A DNA stretch of 45,436 bases from Chitinophagaceae bacterium (GTDB lineage: Bacteria; Bacteroidota; Bacteroidia; Chitinophagales; Chitinophagaceae): positions 1 to 45,436 of the forward strand of contig CANGTM010000008.1 of assembly GCA_947456825.1 (NCBI GenBank), read 5' to 3'. Every line of letters starts with the position of its first letter. Within the stretch, counting starts at the first letter, position 1. Below are positions 18,008-25,629 of the stretch, in pieces. Under the pieces are notes generated by a model. It ran no database searches. It was not told the DNA's origin and saw nothing but the letters and a program-made list of their open reading frames with translations. Position numbers and translations under genes: made by a program.

Positions 18008-18442
18008 ATGTTTAACAACAAACCAAAAACAGACATGCAAACCAATGCAACCTTGCCCGCAGGCAATGCCACGCTCATTAGTGCCGGCACAGTGCTTAAG
18101 GGTGATATCTCCAGCAGTGGAGATCTTAGAATCGACGGTACCGTTATTGGAAATGTAAAGACCTCCGCCAAAGTTATCATAGGAAACTCTGGTGTAGTCG
18201 AGGGAGACGTAGCGGGGGGACAAGCTGATATTACCGGTAAGGTCAATGGCAATATCAGAGCCAGCGAGTTGTTACAACTGCGTGGGGAGTGTATGGTCTC
18301 TGGCAACCTCTATGCAGGTAAGCTGCAAGTGGAGCCCACTGCCACCTTCAATGGTCAGTGTCATATGGGAGCCAACATCGTAGAGATGGGCAGTACAGAG
18401 CAAGCTACTACGGCTGCTACCGCTACGTGGGGTTCTGTGTAG
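18008..18442 (+). CDS. Bactofilin (polymer-forming cytoskeletal protein)
   Basis: The 144-residue protein has a short N-terminal tail and the right-handed beta-helix core of bactofilins, about 28-118, with regularly spaced glycines and hydrophobics: GTVLKGDISSSGDLRIDGTV, IIGNSGVVEGDV, GKVNGNIRASELLQL, GECMVSGNLYAGKL. Bactofilins polymerise without nucleotide into membrane-associated filaments that localise cell-wall enzymes. The neighbouring PBP1a and the upstream membrane stub fit a role in local envelope synthesis. Cys residues at about 95 and 117 within the helix are unremarkable. Confidence 0.93.
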   Translation: MFNNKPKTDMQTNATLPAGNATLISAGTVLKGDISSSGDLRIDGTVIGNVKTSAKVIIGNSGVVEGDVAGGQADITGKVNGNIRASELLQLRGECMVSGNLYAGKLQVEPTATFNGQCHMGANIVEMGSTEQATTAATATWGSV

Positions 18443-18457
18443 AAAAATGCTCCTATT

Positions 18458-18682
18458 ATGAGCATTCGCTCTAAGCCCTCTTCGACTCAATCGAAGCGTG
18501 ATGTTTTGCGATATTCCGGTCTTGCCACGCAGTTATTGGTATATTTATCGCTGGCTGTGTTCGGAGGTCTCAAGGCCGATCGCTGGCTGCATTGCTTTCC
18601 ATTGCTGACGGCCTTATTGCCACTGATAGTGCTGGGGGCTGTATTCTATAAATTATTCAAGGAGACAGGCTCTGCCAAATGA
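18458..18682 (+). CDS. AtpZ/AtpI family membrane protein
   Basis: This 74-residue protein has a basic N-terminus and two membrane helices (about 22-38 and 47-66) with the family motif GLKADRWLHCFP between them, which places it in the AtpZ/AtpI-like group usually encoded in front of ATP synthase genes. AtpZ with AtpI has been linked to ion supply or assembly of the synthase ring. Here it follows bactofilin by 15 bp and overlaps the next membrane gene by four bases, but no atpB or atpE follows. Confidence 0.8.
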   Translation: MSIRSKPSSTQSKRDVLRYSGLATQLLVYLSLAVFGGLKADRWLHCFPLLTALLPLIVLGAVFYKLFKETGSAK

Positions 18683-19083
18683 TAGTTATGACCGCAAAGA
18701 AAGCCGAGAAGTATTTTGCCCTAATCTGTTTGGTCGCATCATTGGTTCTGTTGGTGCTCAGTCAGTACAGCCTAGTTGGCGGGTCGGCGCTTAAGGTGAT
18801 GGCTATTTCGAATTTATTACTTTACGGGCTAACCCTTTTCCTATTCAGATATACGCATAAAAGTTTCTCCGATCCTAACCCAAACGTATCGATTCGTGCT
18901 ATCATGAGTGGCATGATGATCAAATTTTTTGTATTGGCAGTAGCGGCGCTGTTTTATATCCTTTACATGCGAAAAGAGGTGAGCGTACCGGTTTTGGCCG
19001 TAACGGCTGTGTTGTATGTGTTATACACGGTGGCAGAGGTAAGGGCTCTGTTGCTCTTGCTTAAGACTGCAGACCATGCCTAG
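18679..19083 (+). CDS. Four-helix membrane protein at the AtpI position
   Basis: This 134-residue protein has four hydrophobic segments (about 12-30, 37-56, 74-96 and 101-128). There is no clear sequence motif, but its place right after AtpZ matches the AtpI-like hypothetical protein that precedes atpB in many Bacteroidota. ATG at 18679 overlaps the TGA of the AtpZ gene; another ATG at 18688 would shorten it by three residues. It overlaps the SprT-like gene by eight bases. Confidence 0.7.
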   Translation: MIVMTAKKAEKYFALICLVASLVLLVLSQYSLVGGSALKVMAISNLLLYGLTLFLFRYTHKSFSDPNPNVSIRAIMSGMMIKFFVLAVAALFYILYMRKEVSVPVLAVTAVLYVLYTVAEVRALLLLLKTADHA

Positions 19084-19717
19084 AAAAGAAGTGCCGGTCG
19101 GATATCTCTCTCGCTATTTACCGGCGGGTGCTGAGCGATTGGTACTACACTATATCGAGTATCATAAAGTACATCTGACCATCACCAGAAAGAGGCAAAC
19201 GTTGCTGGGTGATTATCGTCATCCCGTACCGGGCCAGTCACATCGTATTAGTGTTAATGGAAATTTGAATCCTTATGCTTTTTTGATCACCCTGCTGCAC
19301 GAGTTGGCGCATCTGATCACCTTCGAAAAGTTTGGTTCGCGGGTGGCCGCTCATGGCAGGGAATGGAAGCTGTGTTATGGGCAATTGCTCACCGAACTGC
19401 TAGATGGGGTACAATTGCCGCTAGAATTGCAAACAGAGCTAAGGCGATCTTTAAAGAATCCTGCGGCTAGTAGTTGTGCCGAGGAGTCGCTAATGCGGGT
19501 ACTAAAAAAGTTTGATGCACCTCGGCCAGGAAGTTGTCTGGTCGAACAGTTACAGCAGGGAGATTGCTTCAAGATCGCTGATGGACGAATTTTTATAAAA
19601 GGAGAAAAACTGCGCAAGCGATACAAATGTGTTGATGCCAATAGCGGGGCGACATATCTTTTTTCTCCGATCTACGAGGTGGAACCCTGGGTGGGCGAGC
19701 CTACAAGCAATGGATAA
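19076..19717 (+). CDS. SprT-like zinc metalloprotease-domain protein
   Basis: The 213-residue protein carries a SprT-like domain: the zinc-binding HELAH (75-79) and the third-ligand motif AHGREWK with H93. The N-terminal part has HRISVNGNLNPYAFLITLLHE, as expected for the strand and helix before the motif. The last part (about 140-205) looks like the zinc-ribbon-type region of SprT proteins but has only a few cysteines, so it may not bind a second zinc. SprT proteins resemble the eukaryotic protease Spartan, yet the bacterial role is unclear. It overlaps the preceding membrane gene by eight bases. Confidence 0.85.
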   Translation: MPRKEVPVGYLSRYLPAGAERLVLHYIEYHKVHLTITRKRQTLLGDYRHPVPGQSHRISVNGNLNPYAFLITLLHELAHLITFEKFGSRVAAHGREWKLCYGQLLTELLDGVQLPLELQTELRRSLKNPAASSCAEESLMRVLKKFDAPRPGSCLVEQLQQGDCFKIADGRIFIKGEKLRKRYKCVDANSGATYLFSPIYEVEPWVGEPTSNG

Positions 19718-19805
19718 CCGCCCCGCCCTCAAGCAATAGACGGTTGTACCATCAGCGAAATGTGTATCGTTGAACGACGCGTAGATGAGATCGGTAAGCG
19801 ATCTT

Positions 19806-21017
19806 TTAGGCTACTGCTTTTTTGACCAGGTCGGCCGCTTCACTGAGCAATATGGCCGATTGCACCTTAAGCCCACTCTCATCGATCAGTTTTTTGGCTT
19901 CGGTAGCATTAGTGCCTTGTAGCCGCACGATGATAGGGATATTGATGTTACCCAAATTCTTGTATGCGTCGATAACTCCTTGCGCCACGCGGTCGCAACG
20001 CACGATACCGCCAAAAATATTGATAAGGATGGCTTTTACGGCCGGGTCCTTTAAGATGATCTTGAATCCGGCTTCTACGGTTTGTGCATTAGCTGTTCCT
20101 CCCACATCCAAAAAGTTGGCGGGCTCTCCGCCACTCAACTTGATCATGTCCATGGTGGCCATGGCAAGTCCTGCTCCATTGACCATACAGCCTACATTCC
20201 CATCCAGCTTTACAAAGTTCAAATTGTATTCTCCTGCTTCAACTTCGGTTGGATCCTCTTCGGTCACGTCACGCAAAGCGGCTAGGTCGGGATGGCGGGT
20301 GAGGGCATTGTCATCCAAATTCATTTTGCAGTCCACGGCCAAGATCTTATCATCGGCTGCCTTAAACAGCGGATTGATCTCGAGCATGGAGCAATCCAGC
20401 CCAACATATGCGTTGTAAAGGTTGGTCACGAACTTAACTGCGTTCTTGAACGCATCTCCACTAAGGCCAAGATTAAAAGCGATCTTTCTGGCTTGAAAGC
20501 CTTGCAGCCCTCCTCCGGGATGCACCCACTCCTTGAAGATCTTTTCGGGGGTGTTGTGGGCCACCTCTTCGATATTCATGCCGCCTTCGGTGCTGTACAT
20601 GATCACGTTTTGTCCTTTACTTCTATCAAGAAGTATAGACAGGTAGAACTCTTGTCTTTCAGAGGGACCATCGTAGTACATGTCTTGCGCAACCAATACT
20701 TTGTTTACGATCTTACCGGCAGGTCCGGTTTGCAGGGTTACAAGGGTGCCCCCCAATATCTTCTCTGCAAAGCCGGTTATGTCTGCTTCTGTCTTACCTA
20801 CTTTTACTCCATTGATCCCCGTTTCTTTTACGGTGCCTTTTCCTCTGCCTCCGGCATGGATCTGTGCTTTTACCACCGCAAAAGGGCTGCCGGAGCTGCT
20901 CTTGATCTTTTCATACGCTGCTTTAGCATCGGCCACAGTGGCACAAGCAACGCCCTCTTGAACCGGAACATTATATTTTTTTAATAATTCCTTTGCCTGG
21001 TATTCGTGCAGATTCAT
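19806..21017 (-). CDS. sucC: Succinate--CoA ligase (ADP-forming) subunit beta
   Basis: The product is the ATP-grasp subunit of succinyl-CoA synthetase in the TCA cycle. Starting at the conserved MNLHEYQAKELL the protein is 403 residues, with HAGGRGKG (54-61), the metal and nucleotide site region CSMLEINPL, and the C-terminal CoA-ligase part with NIFGGIVRCD. The open frame extends 52 codons further upstream, but that part would lie under the promoter and the divergent gene. The alpha-subunit gene sucD is not adjacent, which is common in Bacteroidota. Confidence 0.97.
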   Translation of the reverse strand: MNLHEYQAKELLKKYNVPVQEGVACATVADAKAAYEKIKSSSGSPFAVVKAQIHAGGRGKGTVKETGINGVKVGKTEADITGFAEKILGGTLVTLQTGPAGKIVNKVLVAQDMYYDGPSERQEFYLSILLDRSKGQNVIMYSTEGGMNIEEVAHNTPEKIFKEWVHPGGGLQGFQARKIAFNLGLSGDAFKNAVKFVTNLYNAYVGLDCSMLEINPLFKAADDKILAVDCKMNLDDNALTRHPDLAALRDVTEEDPTEVEAGEYNLNFVKLDGNVGCMVNGAGLAMATMDMIKLSGGEPANFLDVGGTANAQTVEAGFKIILKDPAVKAILINIFGGIVRCDRVAQGVIDAYKNLGNINIPIIVRLQGTNATEAKKLIDESGLKVQSAILLSEAADLVKKAVA

Positions 21018-21033
21018 TGGAGAAAAATTTTCG

Positions 21034-21041
21034 CAAAGATA
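21034..21041 (-). promoter_or_regulatory. TAnnTTTG -7 element of sucC
   Basis: On the minus strand TATCTTTG matches the Bacteroidota -7 consensus, 16 bases before the sucC ATG. The -33 region reads TTTC 18 bp upstream, a weak match. Confidence 0.55.
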
Positions 21042-21055
21042 AGGCAAATCGCTCG

Positions 21056-21087
21056 TTGTGAAATTTGATGACAAGGCCCTATTTTCG
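21056..21087 (+). promoter_or_regulatory. Candidate promoter of the 21091 lipoprotein gene
   Basis: TTG at 21056-21058 is followed after 21 bp by TATTTTCG at 21080-21087, a near match to TAnnTTTG, only three bases before the ATG. It overlaps the sucC promoter region on the other strand. Confidence 0.4.
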
Positions 21088-21090
21088 GAT

Positions 21091-21858
21091 ATGATCCGCC
21101 TGCTGCTGTGTTGTTGTTTGCTAGGTCTGGGGGCTTGCCGGCCGACCCGCCTGTTGCCGCTACCCAAGAGCAACCCGTCTGCGGGGGGAGCGGTATTTTA
21201 CCAGCAGGCCTTCGCCATGGGATGGGCAGCGCGCGATTCATTCATATTGCAACAGCTACAAGCGGCAAGCATTCCCTCTTTTCTGCGAAAGTTGGTTCCG
21301 GTGCGTGTTACCATACCCTCCGAGCCTAAGCCAGTAGAAGTTACTTTTTTTGTGTCTCCGGATTACCTCAGTGTTGGTAACGATCAAGACTGGGCCCGCG
21401 TGAGTCTAACGGCAAAAGGGGCGGCTCAGGCGTTGTCGATGCTCGATTGTTTTGCTCCTACTCCGCGGTTGATCGATCTTATTTACCGGCAGGCCAAGGT
21501 AAAGCTGGCCCCTGTACCACTTTTTGCCCATCGAGACAGCACACCAGTAATGTGGCATCACCATTTGATCATAGAGGGGCAGCGAAAGCAACGAAAGGGG
21601 TTGATAGCCGGCATAAAAAAAGATATTGTTTTTGTAAATGCAAAGGGTGATTCTGTGATGGGTAATCGGGTAGGGATCTACGGTTGGCATAAGACGGATG
21701 CAGTACCCATTCAGCCTTTTTATCAAGGACATGTTTGGTGGTATACCGATTATAGTCATGGGTTACGATTGGTTTCGAGGCGGGTAAAAGTAGGTCGTAA
21801 GTGGACCAACGTCGAGGCCTTACTGAGAGATACTATCTTGCGAGCGAGTTTGTTTTAA
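21091..21858 (+). CDS. Conserved lipoprotein of unknown function with a WYTDYSHGLRLV motif
   Basis: Starting at ATG 21091, the 255-residue protein has a lipoprotein signal with lipobox LGAC (Cys16), preceded by a run of three cysteines in the membrane core. The mature protein has an N-terminal FVSPDYLSVG strand, a segment with C120 and PTPRLIDLIY, WHHH (155-158), GWH (198-200) and GHVWWYTDYSHGLRLV (213-228). The clustered His, Asp, Tyr and Trp residues look like a catalytic or ligand site, but I do not know a named family. The GTG at 21058 would add a non-signal extension and is rejected. The putative porin follows 59 bp downstream. Confidence 0.75.
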   Translation: MIRLLLCCCLLGLGACRPTRLLPLPKSNPSAGGAVFYQQAFAMGWAARDSFILQQLQAASIPSFLRKLVPVRVTIPSEPKPVEVTFFVSPDYLSVGNDQDWARVSLTAKGAAQALSMLDCFAPTPRLIDLIYRQAKVKLAPVPLFAHRDSTPVMWHHHLIIEGQRKQRKGLIAGIKKDIVFVNAKGDSVMGNRVGIYGWHKTDAVPIQPFYQGHVWWYTDYSHGLRLVSRRVKVGRKWTNVEALLRDTILRASLF

Positions 21859-21917
21859 CGTTACCTTTCGTTTGTAGCCGTTAAATTTGTGGCACCGCCA
21901 AAACACTGCCTGTCGTT

Positions 21918-23972
21918 TTGTTATTGCTAAGACCATACCTGCTCATCTTGCTTTGCCTGACGGTTTTGCAAGTGAGCGCTCAAGACCCTCGCGCACAACC
22001 GTTGCCTACCCGAGGGGGTATGCCAGTTAATATGGGGGGTATCGGTGGCAAACGTCAGGGTATGGGAAACTTGCTTCGCTCAGAGGGCACCGATAGTTTA
22101 AAGCGTCGTGACAAAAATGAGGATTCCATTACTATTTTTTATCGATTGCTCGACCGATGGGGTCCCTTTATGCTTGACTCCTCCGTTTCTGATTTTACCA
22201 GGCGGTTTCCTATAAAGGCTTCTACCATTCATTTGGGTAATCTGGGCAGCGCCTCCCGCTCCTTCCTGTTTAGTGCACCCGGTCAGATCGGCTTAGACCC
22301 CGGCTTTCATGCGTACGATCTATACAAGTGGAGCGAAGAGGATGTTCGTTTTTTTCAAACGACCCGCCCTTATTCGGAGATCAATTATCAACTCGGCAGC
22401 AGGGTAGAGCAGCTGATCAGTTTGTTGCATACCCAGAATATCAAGCCTAACTGGAATTTTATGTTTCAGTATCGGTTAGTGAATTCTCCGGGTATCTTTC
22501 AGCATCAGCGAAGCAATCATAATAATTATTTGTTCAGCAGCCGCTACCAGTCAAATAATCTTCGCTATCACGTGTGGATGTATGTGTTGGGCAACCGCCT
22601 CCAGTCGGAAGAGAACGGCGGCATCATCGATACCACCAATATTCTTGACGACCCTATCTATAACGATCGATTCAATATTCCGGTATGGTTAGGAGGAACC
22701 TCAACATTCTCGGCTAATTTTTTCAGCAACGCTATCAGCACGGGTAATCGCTACCGACAAACACAGTTTTTGTGGCGCCAGCAATATGATCTTGGGAAGA
22801 GGGACTCCCTGGTCACCGATTCTACGGTAGTGCCGTTATTTTTTCCCCGCTTGCGACTGGAACATCAGCTGCGTTACGACCGTTCCGATTATAATTTCTT
22901 TGACAAGCAGCCCCGTTTCGAATTTTACGAAAGATTTTATCCGGGCCGTCCTGCCCAATTCGATTCGCTGGAGCTGCGGGATAATTGGCGAACCCTGTCG
23001 AATAGCTTTTCGATATATCAATTTCCGGACGCAAAAAATCTTCAGCAATATTTTAAGCTAGGGGCCGAATTGCAAGTGTTGCAAGGACAAACGCGCAATG
23101 GCGAATTTTCGTTCGTCAATACGATCGGCCAGTTCTTATATCGAAATGTAACGCGAAACAAGAAATGGGAGATCGAGTTGGGAGGCCAGGTCTTTTTGGC
23201 CGGGGAGCACAGTGGCGATTACCGAATTCGCATGCAGTTACAGCGGTCCTTAGCCTCAAGGAACGGTACAATACTGGTGGGTGCGCAGCAAATCAACCGC
23301 ACCCCTTCCTTCATTTATGATGCCCGCAGCAGTTTCTTCTTGACCTCGTCGACTTTTTCTTTCAAAAAAGAAAATTACACTCAATTCTTTTCGGTGATCG
23401 ACTGGGGCGCGCTGGGCCTTACCCTTAGAGGGGATTATTTTTTGGTAAACAATTTCAGCTATCTGCTCGATTTTCAGAAGCCTTTTCAAGCCATCTCTTT
23501 GTTCAATGTGTTGCAGCTGCAAGCTCTCAAGACCTTTCGACTTGCCAAGCATTTTCGTTGGCATGCCGAGTTCTATTTTCAGCAGCGTGTAGGTGCGGCT
23601 CCGCTTAACCTGATGCCCTTTTTTACGCGCCACCGATTGGCTTATGAGGGTAACTTGGGGTTTAAGAATTTAAAACTGGCCACCGGCTTGGAGGCTCGTT
23701 ACCGACCCCCTTATAAGGCCGACAGCTATTCGCCGCTGCTGGGTCAGTTCTTTTTTCAAGATCGGGTAGTGATCAGCAATACCTTACCCGATATCTCGGC
23801 CTATGTTAATTTCAGGATCCGGCCATTTACCGCTTTTGTTCGGGCCGAAAACCTTAATACGGCCCGTGACCTGCAAGGATTTGGGTTTACTCGCAATAAC
23901 CTGTTGGCCGAGGGCTATCCCTTGCAAGGGCTCCATTTAAGGGTAGGTATTTTTTGGCAATTTGTTAATTGA
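21918..23972 (+). CDS. Putative porin (PF14121-type outer membrane beta-barrel)
   Basis: This is a 684-residue protein with a signal peptide ending VSA-Q (about residue 21), a Gly/Arg/Pro-rich linker, and then a long series of amphipathic strands with aromatic belts, ending in the beta-barrel signature WQFVN. It resembles the putative porin family of Bacteroidota. Typical segments are the RRFPIKASTIHLGNLGSASR region and the YSEINYQLGSRVEQL strand. No plug or TonB box is visible. The start appears to be TTG at 21918, since the first ATG lies after the signal peptide. A TAAATTTG box at 21882-21889 could be the -7 element. Substrate unknown. Confidence 0.85.
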   Translation: MLLLRPYLLILLCLTVLQVSAQDPRAQPLPTRGGMPVNMGGIGGKRQGMGNLLRSEGTDSLKRRDKNEDSITIFYRLLDRWGPFMLDSSVSDFTRRFPIKASTIHLGNLGSASRSFLFSAPGQIGLDPGFHAYDLYKWSEEDVRFFQTTRPYSEINYQLGSRVEQLISLLHTQNIKPNWNFMFQYRLVNSPGIFQHQRSNHNNYLFSSRYQSNNLRYHVWMYVLGNRLQSEENGGIIDTTNILDDPIYNDRFNIPVWLGGTSTFSANFFSNAISTGNRYRQTQFLWRQQYDLGKRDSLVTDSTVVPLFFPRLRLEHQLRYDRSDYNFFDKQPRFEFYERFYPGRPAQFDSLELRDNWRTLSNSFSIYQFPDAKNLQQYFKLGAELQVLQGQTRNGEFSFVNTIGQFLYRNVTRNKKWEIELGGQVFLAGEHSGDYRIRMQLQRSLASRNGTILVGAQQINRTPSFIYDARSSFFLTSSTFSFKKENYTQFFSVIDWGALGLTLRGDYFLVNNFSYLLDFQKPFQAISLFNVLQLQALKTFRLAKHFRWHAEFYFQQRVGAAPLNLMPFFTRHRLAYEGNLGFKNLKLATGLEARYRPPYKADSYSPLLGQFFFQDRVVISNTLPDISAYVNFRIRPFTAFVRAENLNTARDLQGFGFTRNNLLAEGYPLQGLHLRVGIFWQFVN

Positions 23973-24068
23973 CAAGTTGTTTGCAGATGGTATGGTTGTT
24001 ATCCTTTACACGGCCCCTCTGTGCGCCGCTCTTCGGAAAGGGTATTCCCATGCTTTTTATAAAATGCT

Positions 24069-24076
24069 TATTTTTG
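24069..24076 (+). promoter_or_regulatory. TAnnTTTG -7 element at the head of the metal-handling genes
   Basis: TATTTTTG matches the -7 consensus and ends five bases before the ATG at 24082. It lies inside a longer open frame and supports the shorter start for the next gene. Confidence 0.5.
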
Positions 24077-24081
24077 TACTG

Positions 24082-24474
24082 ATGTCTCGGGCACTTTTAT
24101 CTATATCGATGCTTTGTTTAGTGATCCTGTCAAGCGGGTTGACCCTGAACGTTCATTTTTGTATGAATCAGGTAGAGGATGTCAGCCTTTTTGCCACTGA
24201 TGAACATCAATGCGGCACTTGCGGAATGAAGCAGCAAGAAAGCGGTGGGTGCTGTCATCAAGAAAAGCAGTTGGTTAAACTGATGCAGGACCAATGCCCT
24301 CCGCATTTTATTCAGTATACAATTGCCTCTGCCAGTGTTTTTGCACTGCCTGAGCAGACTATTATAGGGTTGATCAACGAAAAATCGCTTGGTTCGGCCA
24401 CCGATCATTTCTACCATCCACCTGATTTTTCTTCGCCACCGCTTTTTCTACGTAATCGTGTTTTTAGGATCTGA
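24082..24474 (+). CDS. HYC_CC_PP family-like envelope protein
   Basis: ATG at 24082 gives 130 residues with an N-terminal hydrophobic segment (about 5-24) that is a signal peptide or anchor. It is followed by the motif set that names the family: HFC (25-27, for HYC), CGTCGM (44-49), CC (57-58) and CPP (72-74). Such small cysteine-rich envelope proteins occur next to heavy-metal genes in Bacteroidota and are presumed to bind or sense metal. Longer starts at 24064 or 23962 would put the hydrophobic segment far inside and overlap the porin gene. It begins the metal island and is followed by a large hairpin. Confidence 0.75.
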   Translation: MSRALLSISMLCLVILSSGLTLNVHFCMNQVEDVSLFATDEHQCGTCGMKQQESGGCCHQEKQLVKLMQDQCPPHFIQYTIASASVFALPEQTIIGLINEKSLGSATDHFYHPPDFSSPPLFLRNRVFRI

Positions 24475-24545
24475 TAGCTGGTTTACGTGATCGTAAATCG
24501 CGTGCCCTCGTCCTGTAGAAAAATAGTAGTCAAAAGACCAGCTAT
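24474..24545 (+). promoter_or_regulatory. Large inverted repeat between the HYC_CC_PP-like and HMA genes
   Basis: An 11-bp stem pairs 24474-24484 (core TAGCTGGT) with 24535-24545 (core ACCAGCTA), with one G-T wobble and a 50-nt loop. Within the loop side lies a second palindrome, TTTACG-TGAT-CGTAAA (24482-24497), which shares bases with the stem, so the two structures exclude each other. It starts at the last base of the upstream stop codon and ends 48 bases before the HMA gene. There is no T-run directly after the stem. It could be an attenuator, a processing site or a repressor operator. Confidence 0.45.
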
Positions 24546-24593
24546 GCGTACCAATCGTTTTTATATACAAATTCTTAAAAGAAAAAAATCTTT

Positions 24594-25097
24594 ATGAAAA
24601 AGCAATATTTATTCTCTCTTCTCCTCTCAGCTTTGATGAGTGTTTCTTTAGTTATGGCCCAGTCGGTTACCGAGCGTTTTCAGGTATCCGGTAACTGTGG
24701 AATGTGCAAGTCCAAGATCGAAAAGGCTGCCAAGGCTGCCGGTGCTTCTTCTGCGGCTTGGAATGAGGACAGCAAAGAACTCGTCGTAAGTTTCGACAGT
24801 GGCAACAGCAGCGTGGCCCAAATTCAGCAAAAGATCGCCGAAGTAGGGTACGATAACGCGGGTGCCCGCGCTACCGACGCGGCTTACGATAAATTGCATG
24901 GCTGCTGCAAGTACGAGAGGACTGCGGCAGTCGCTAGTCCTGCTTGCTGCAAGGGTGGTGTTTGCTCCAAGTCTAGCGAGAAGAATTGCTGCAAGAACGG
25001 CAAGTGCACGGCTTCCTCAAAAAAGGAGGAGTGCTCTAAAGACGATAAATGCGCCAAGGGATCTGATTGTAAGAAGAGTTGCTGCTCTAAATCCTAA
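24594..25097 (+). CDS. Secreted heavy-metal-associated (HMA) protein with cysteine-rich tail
   Basis: The 167-residue protein has a signal peptide (1 to about 22), then an HMA domain (about 24-92) with metal site GNCGMC (C35, C38) followed by the usual helix KSKIEKAAKAAG and the strand KELVVSFDSG. From 101 to the end there are 13 cysteines in 67 residues, as CC pairs and CxxxxC spacings with many lysines, like a metallothionein. The HMA part is typical of copper or mercury binding proteins. The tail suggests a periplasmic or surface metal buffer. It follows the hairpin at 24474-24545 and lies 8 bp before a second HMA gene. Confidence 0.88.
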   Translation: MKKQYLFSLLLSALMSVSLVMAQSVTERFQVSGNCGMCKSKIEKAAKAAGASSAAWNEDSKELVVSFDSGNSSVAQIQQKIAEVGYDNAGARATDAAYDKLHGCCKYERTAAVASPACCKGGVCSKSSEKNCCKNGKCTASSKKEECSKDDKCAKGSDCKKSCCSKS

Positions 25098-25105
25098 GGC
25101 CACGT

Positions 25106-25627
25106 ATGCTTAAAAAAATTACCATGCTGTTGCTTCTGTTTTGGGGGCAACAGCATGGCTTTGCACAGTTCAGTGAGGCCAAGTTACAGGCCACGGGACT
25201 GACCTGTGCACTGTGCAGCAAAGCCATCCATCAGGAACTCGAAAAATTGCCTTTTGTTCAGAAAGTCAGTGCCCGCATCAAGGAATCGGCCTTTGATATC
25301 ATCGCAAAGCCGGGTGAATCCATTGCTCCCGACCAAATTCGGACTGCCGTTGAGGATGCCGGCTTTTTCGTTGGGGCCCTGTACCTAACTCGAGCCCAAT
25401 CGGCTTCAATCCCCGAAGCTAATGCCCCCTTCAAAGAAGGAAGTAGCTACTTCTGTGTTTTGGGCTCCGGTGGAAAAGGGCCAGGAAGCACCTACCAGGT
25501 ACTCAATGAGCATTTTTTGACCGAGAAGGCCTTTTCAAAGCTCAGTGCCGGCTCGCTGGGCGCCACACTCCGGCAGCAGCCCGTATCGATCGAGGGTACT
25601 CCGGTGTTTTATCTTAAAATGCAATAA
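25106..25627 (+). CDS. Secreted HMA-domain protein
   Basis: The 173-residue protein has a signal peptide (1 to about 20) and an N-terminal HMA domain with GLTCALC (C34, C37), the helix KAIHQELEKLPFVQKV and the final strand up to about residue 93. The C-terminal part (about 95-173) is a separate small domain with one Cys, not recognised. The two metal-site cysteines are intact. The gene sits 8 bp after the Cys-rich HMA gene and 2 bp before the TlpA-like gene, so the four genes are almost certainly one transcript. Confidence 0.88.
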   Translation: MLKKITMLLLLFWGQQHGFAQFSEAKLQATGLTCALCSKAIHQELEKLPFVQKVSARIKESAFDIIAKPGESIAPDQIRTAVEDAGFFVGALYLTRAQSASIPEANAPFKEGSSYFCVLGSGGKGPGSTYQVLNEHFLTEKAFSKLSAGSLGATLRQQPVSIEGTPVFYLKMQ

Positions 25628-25629
25628 GG

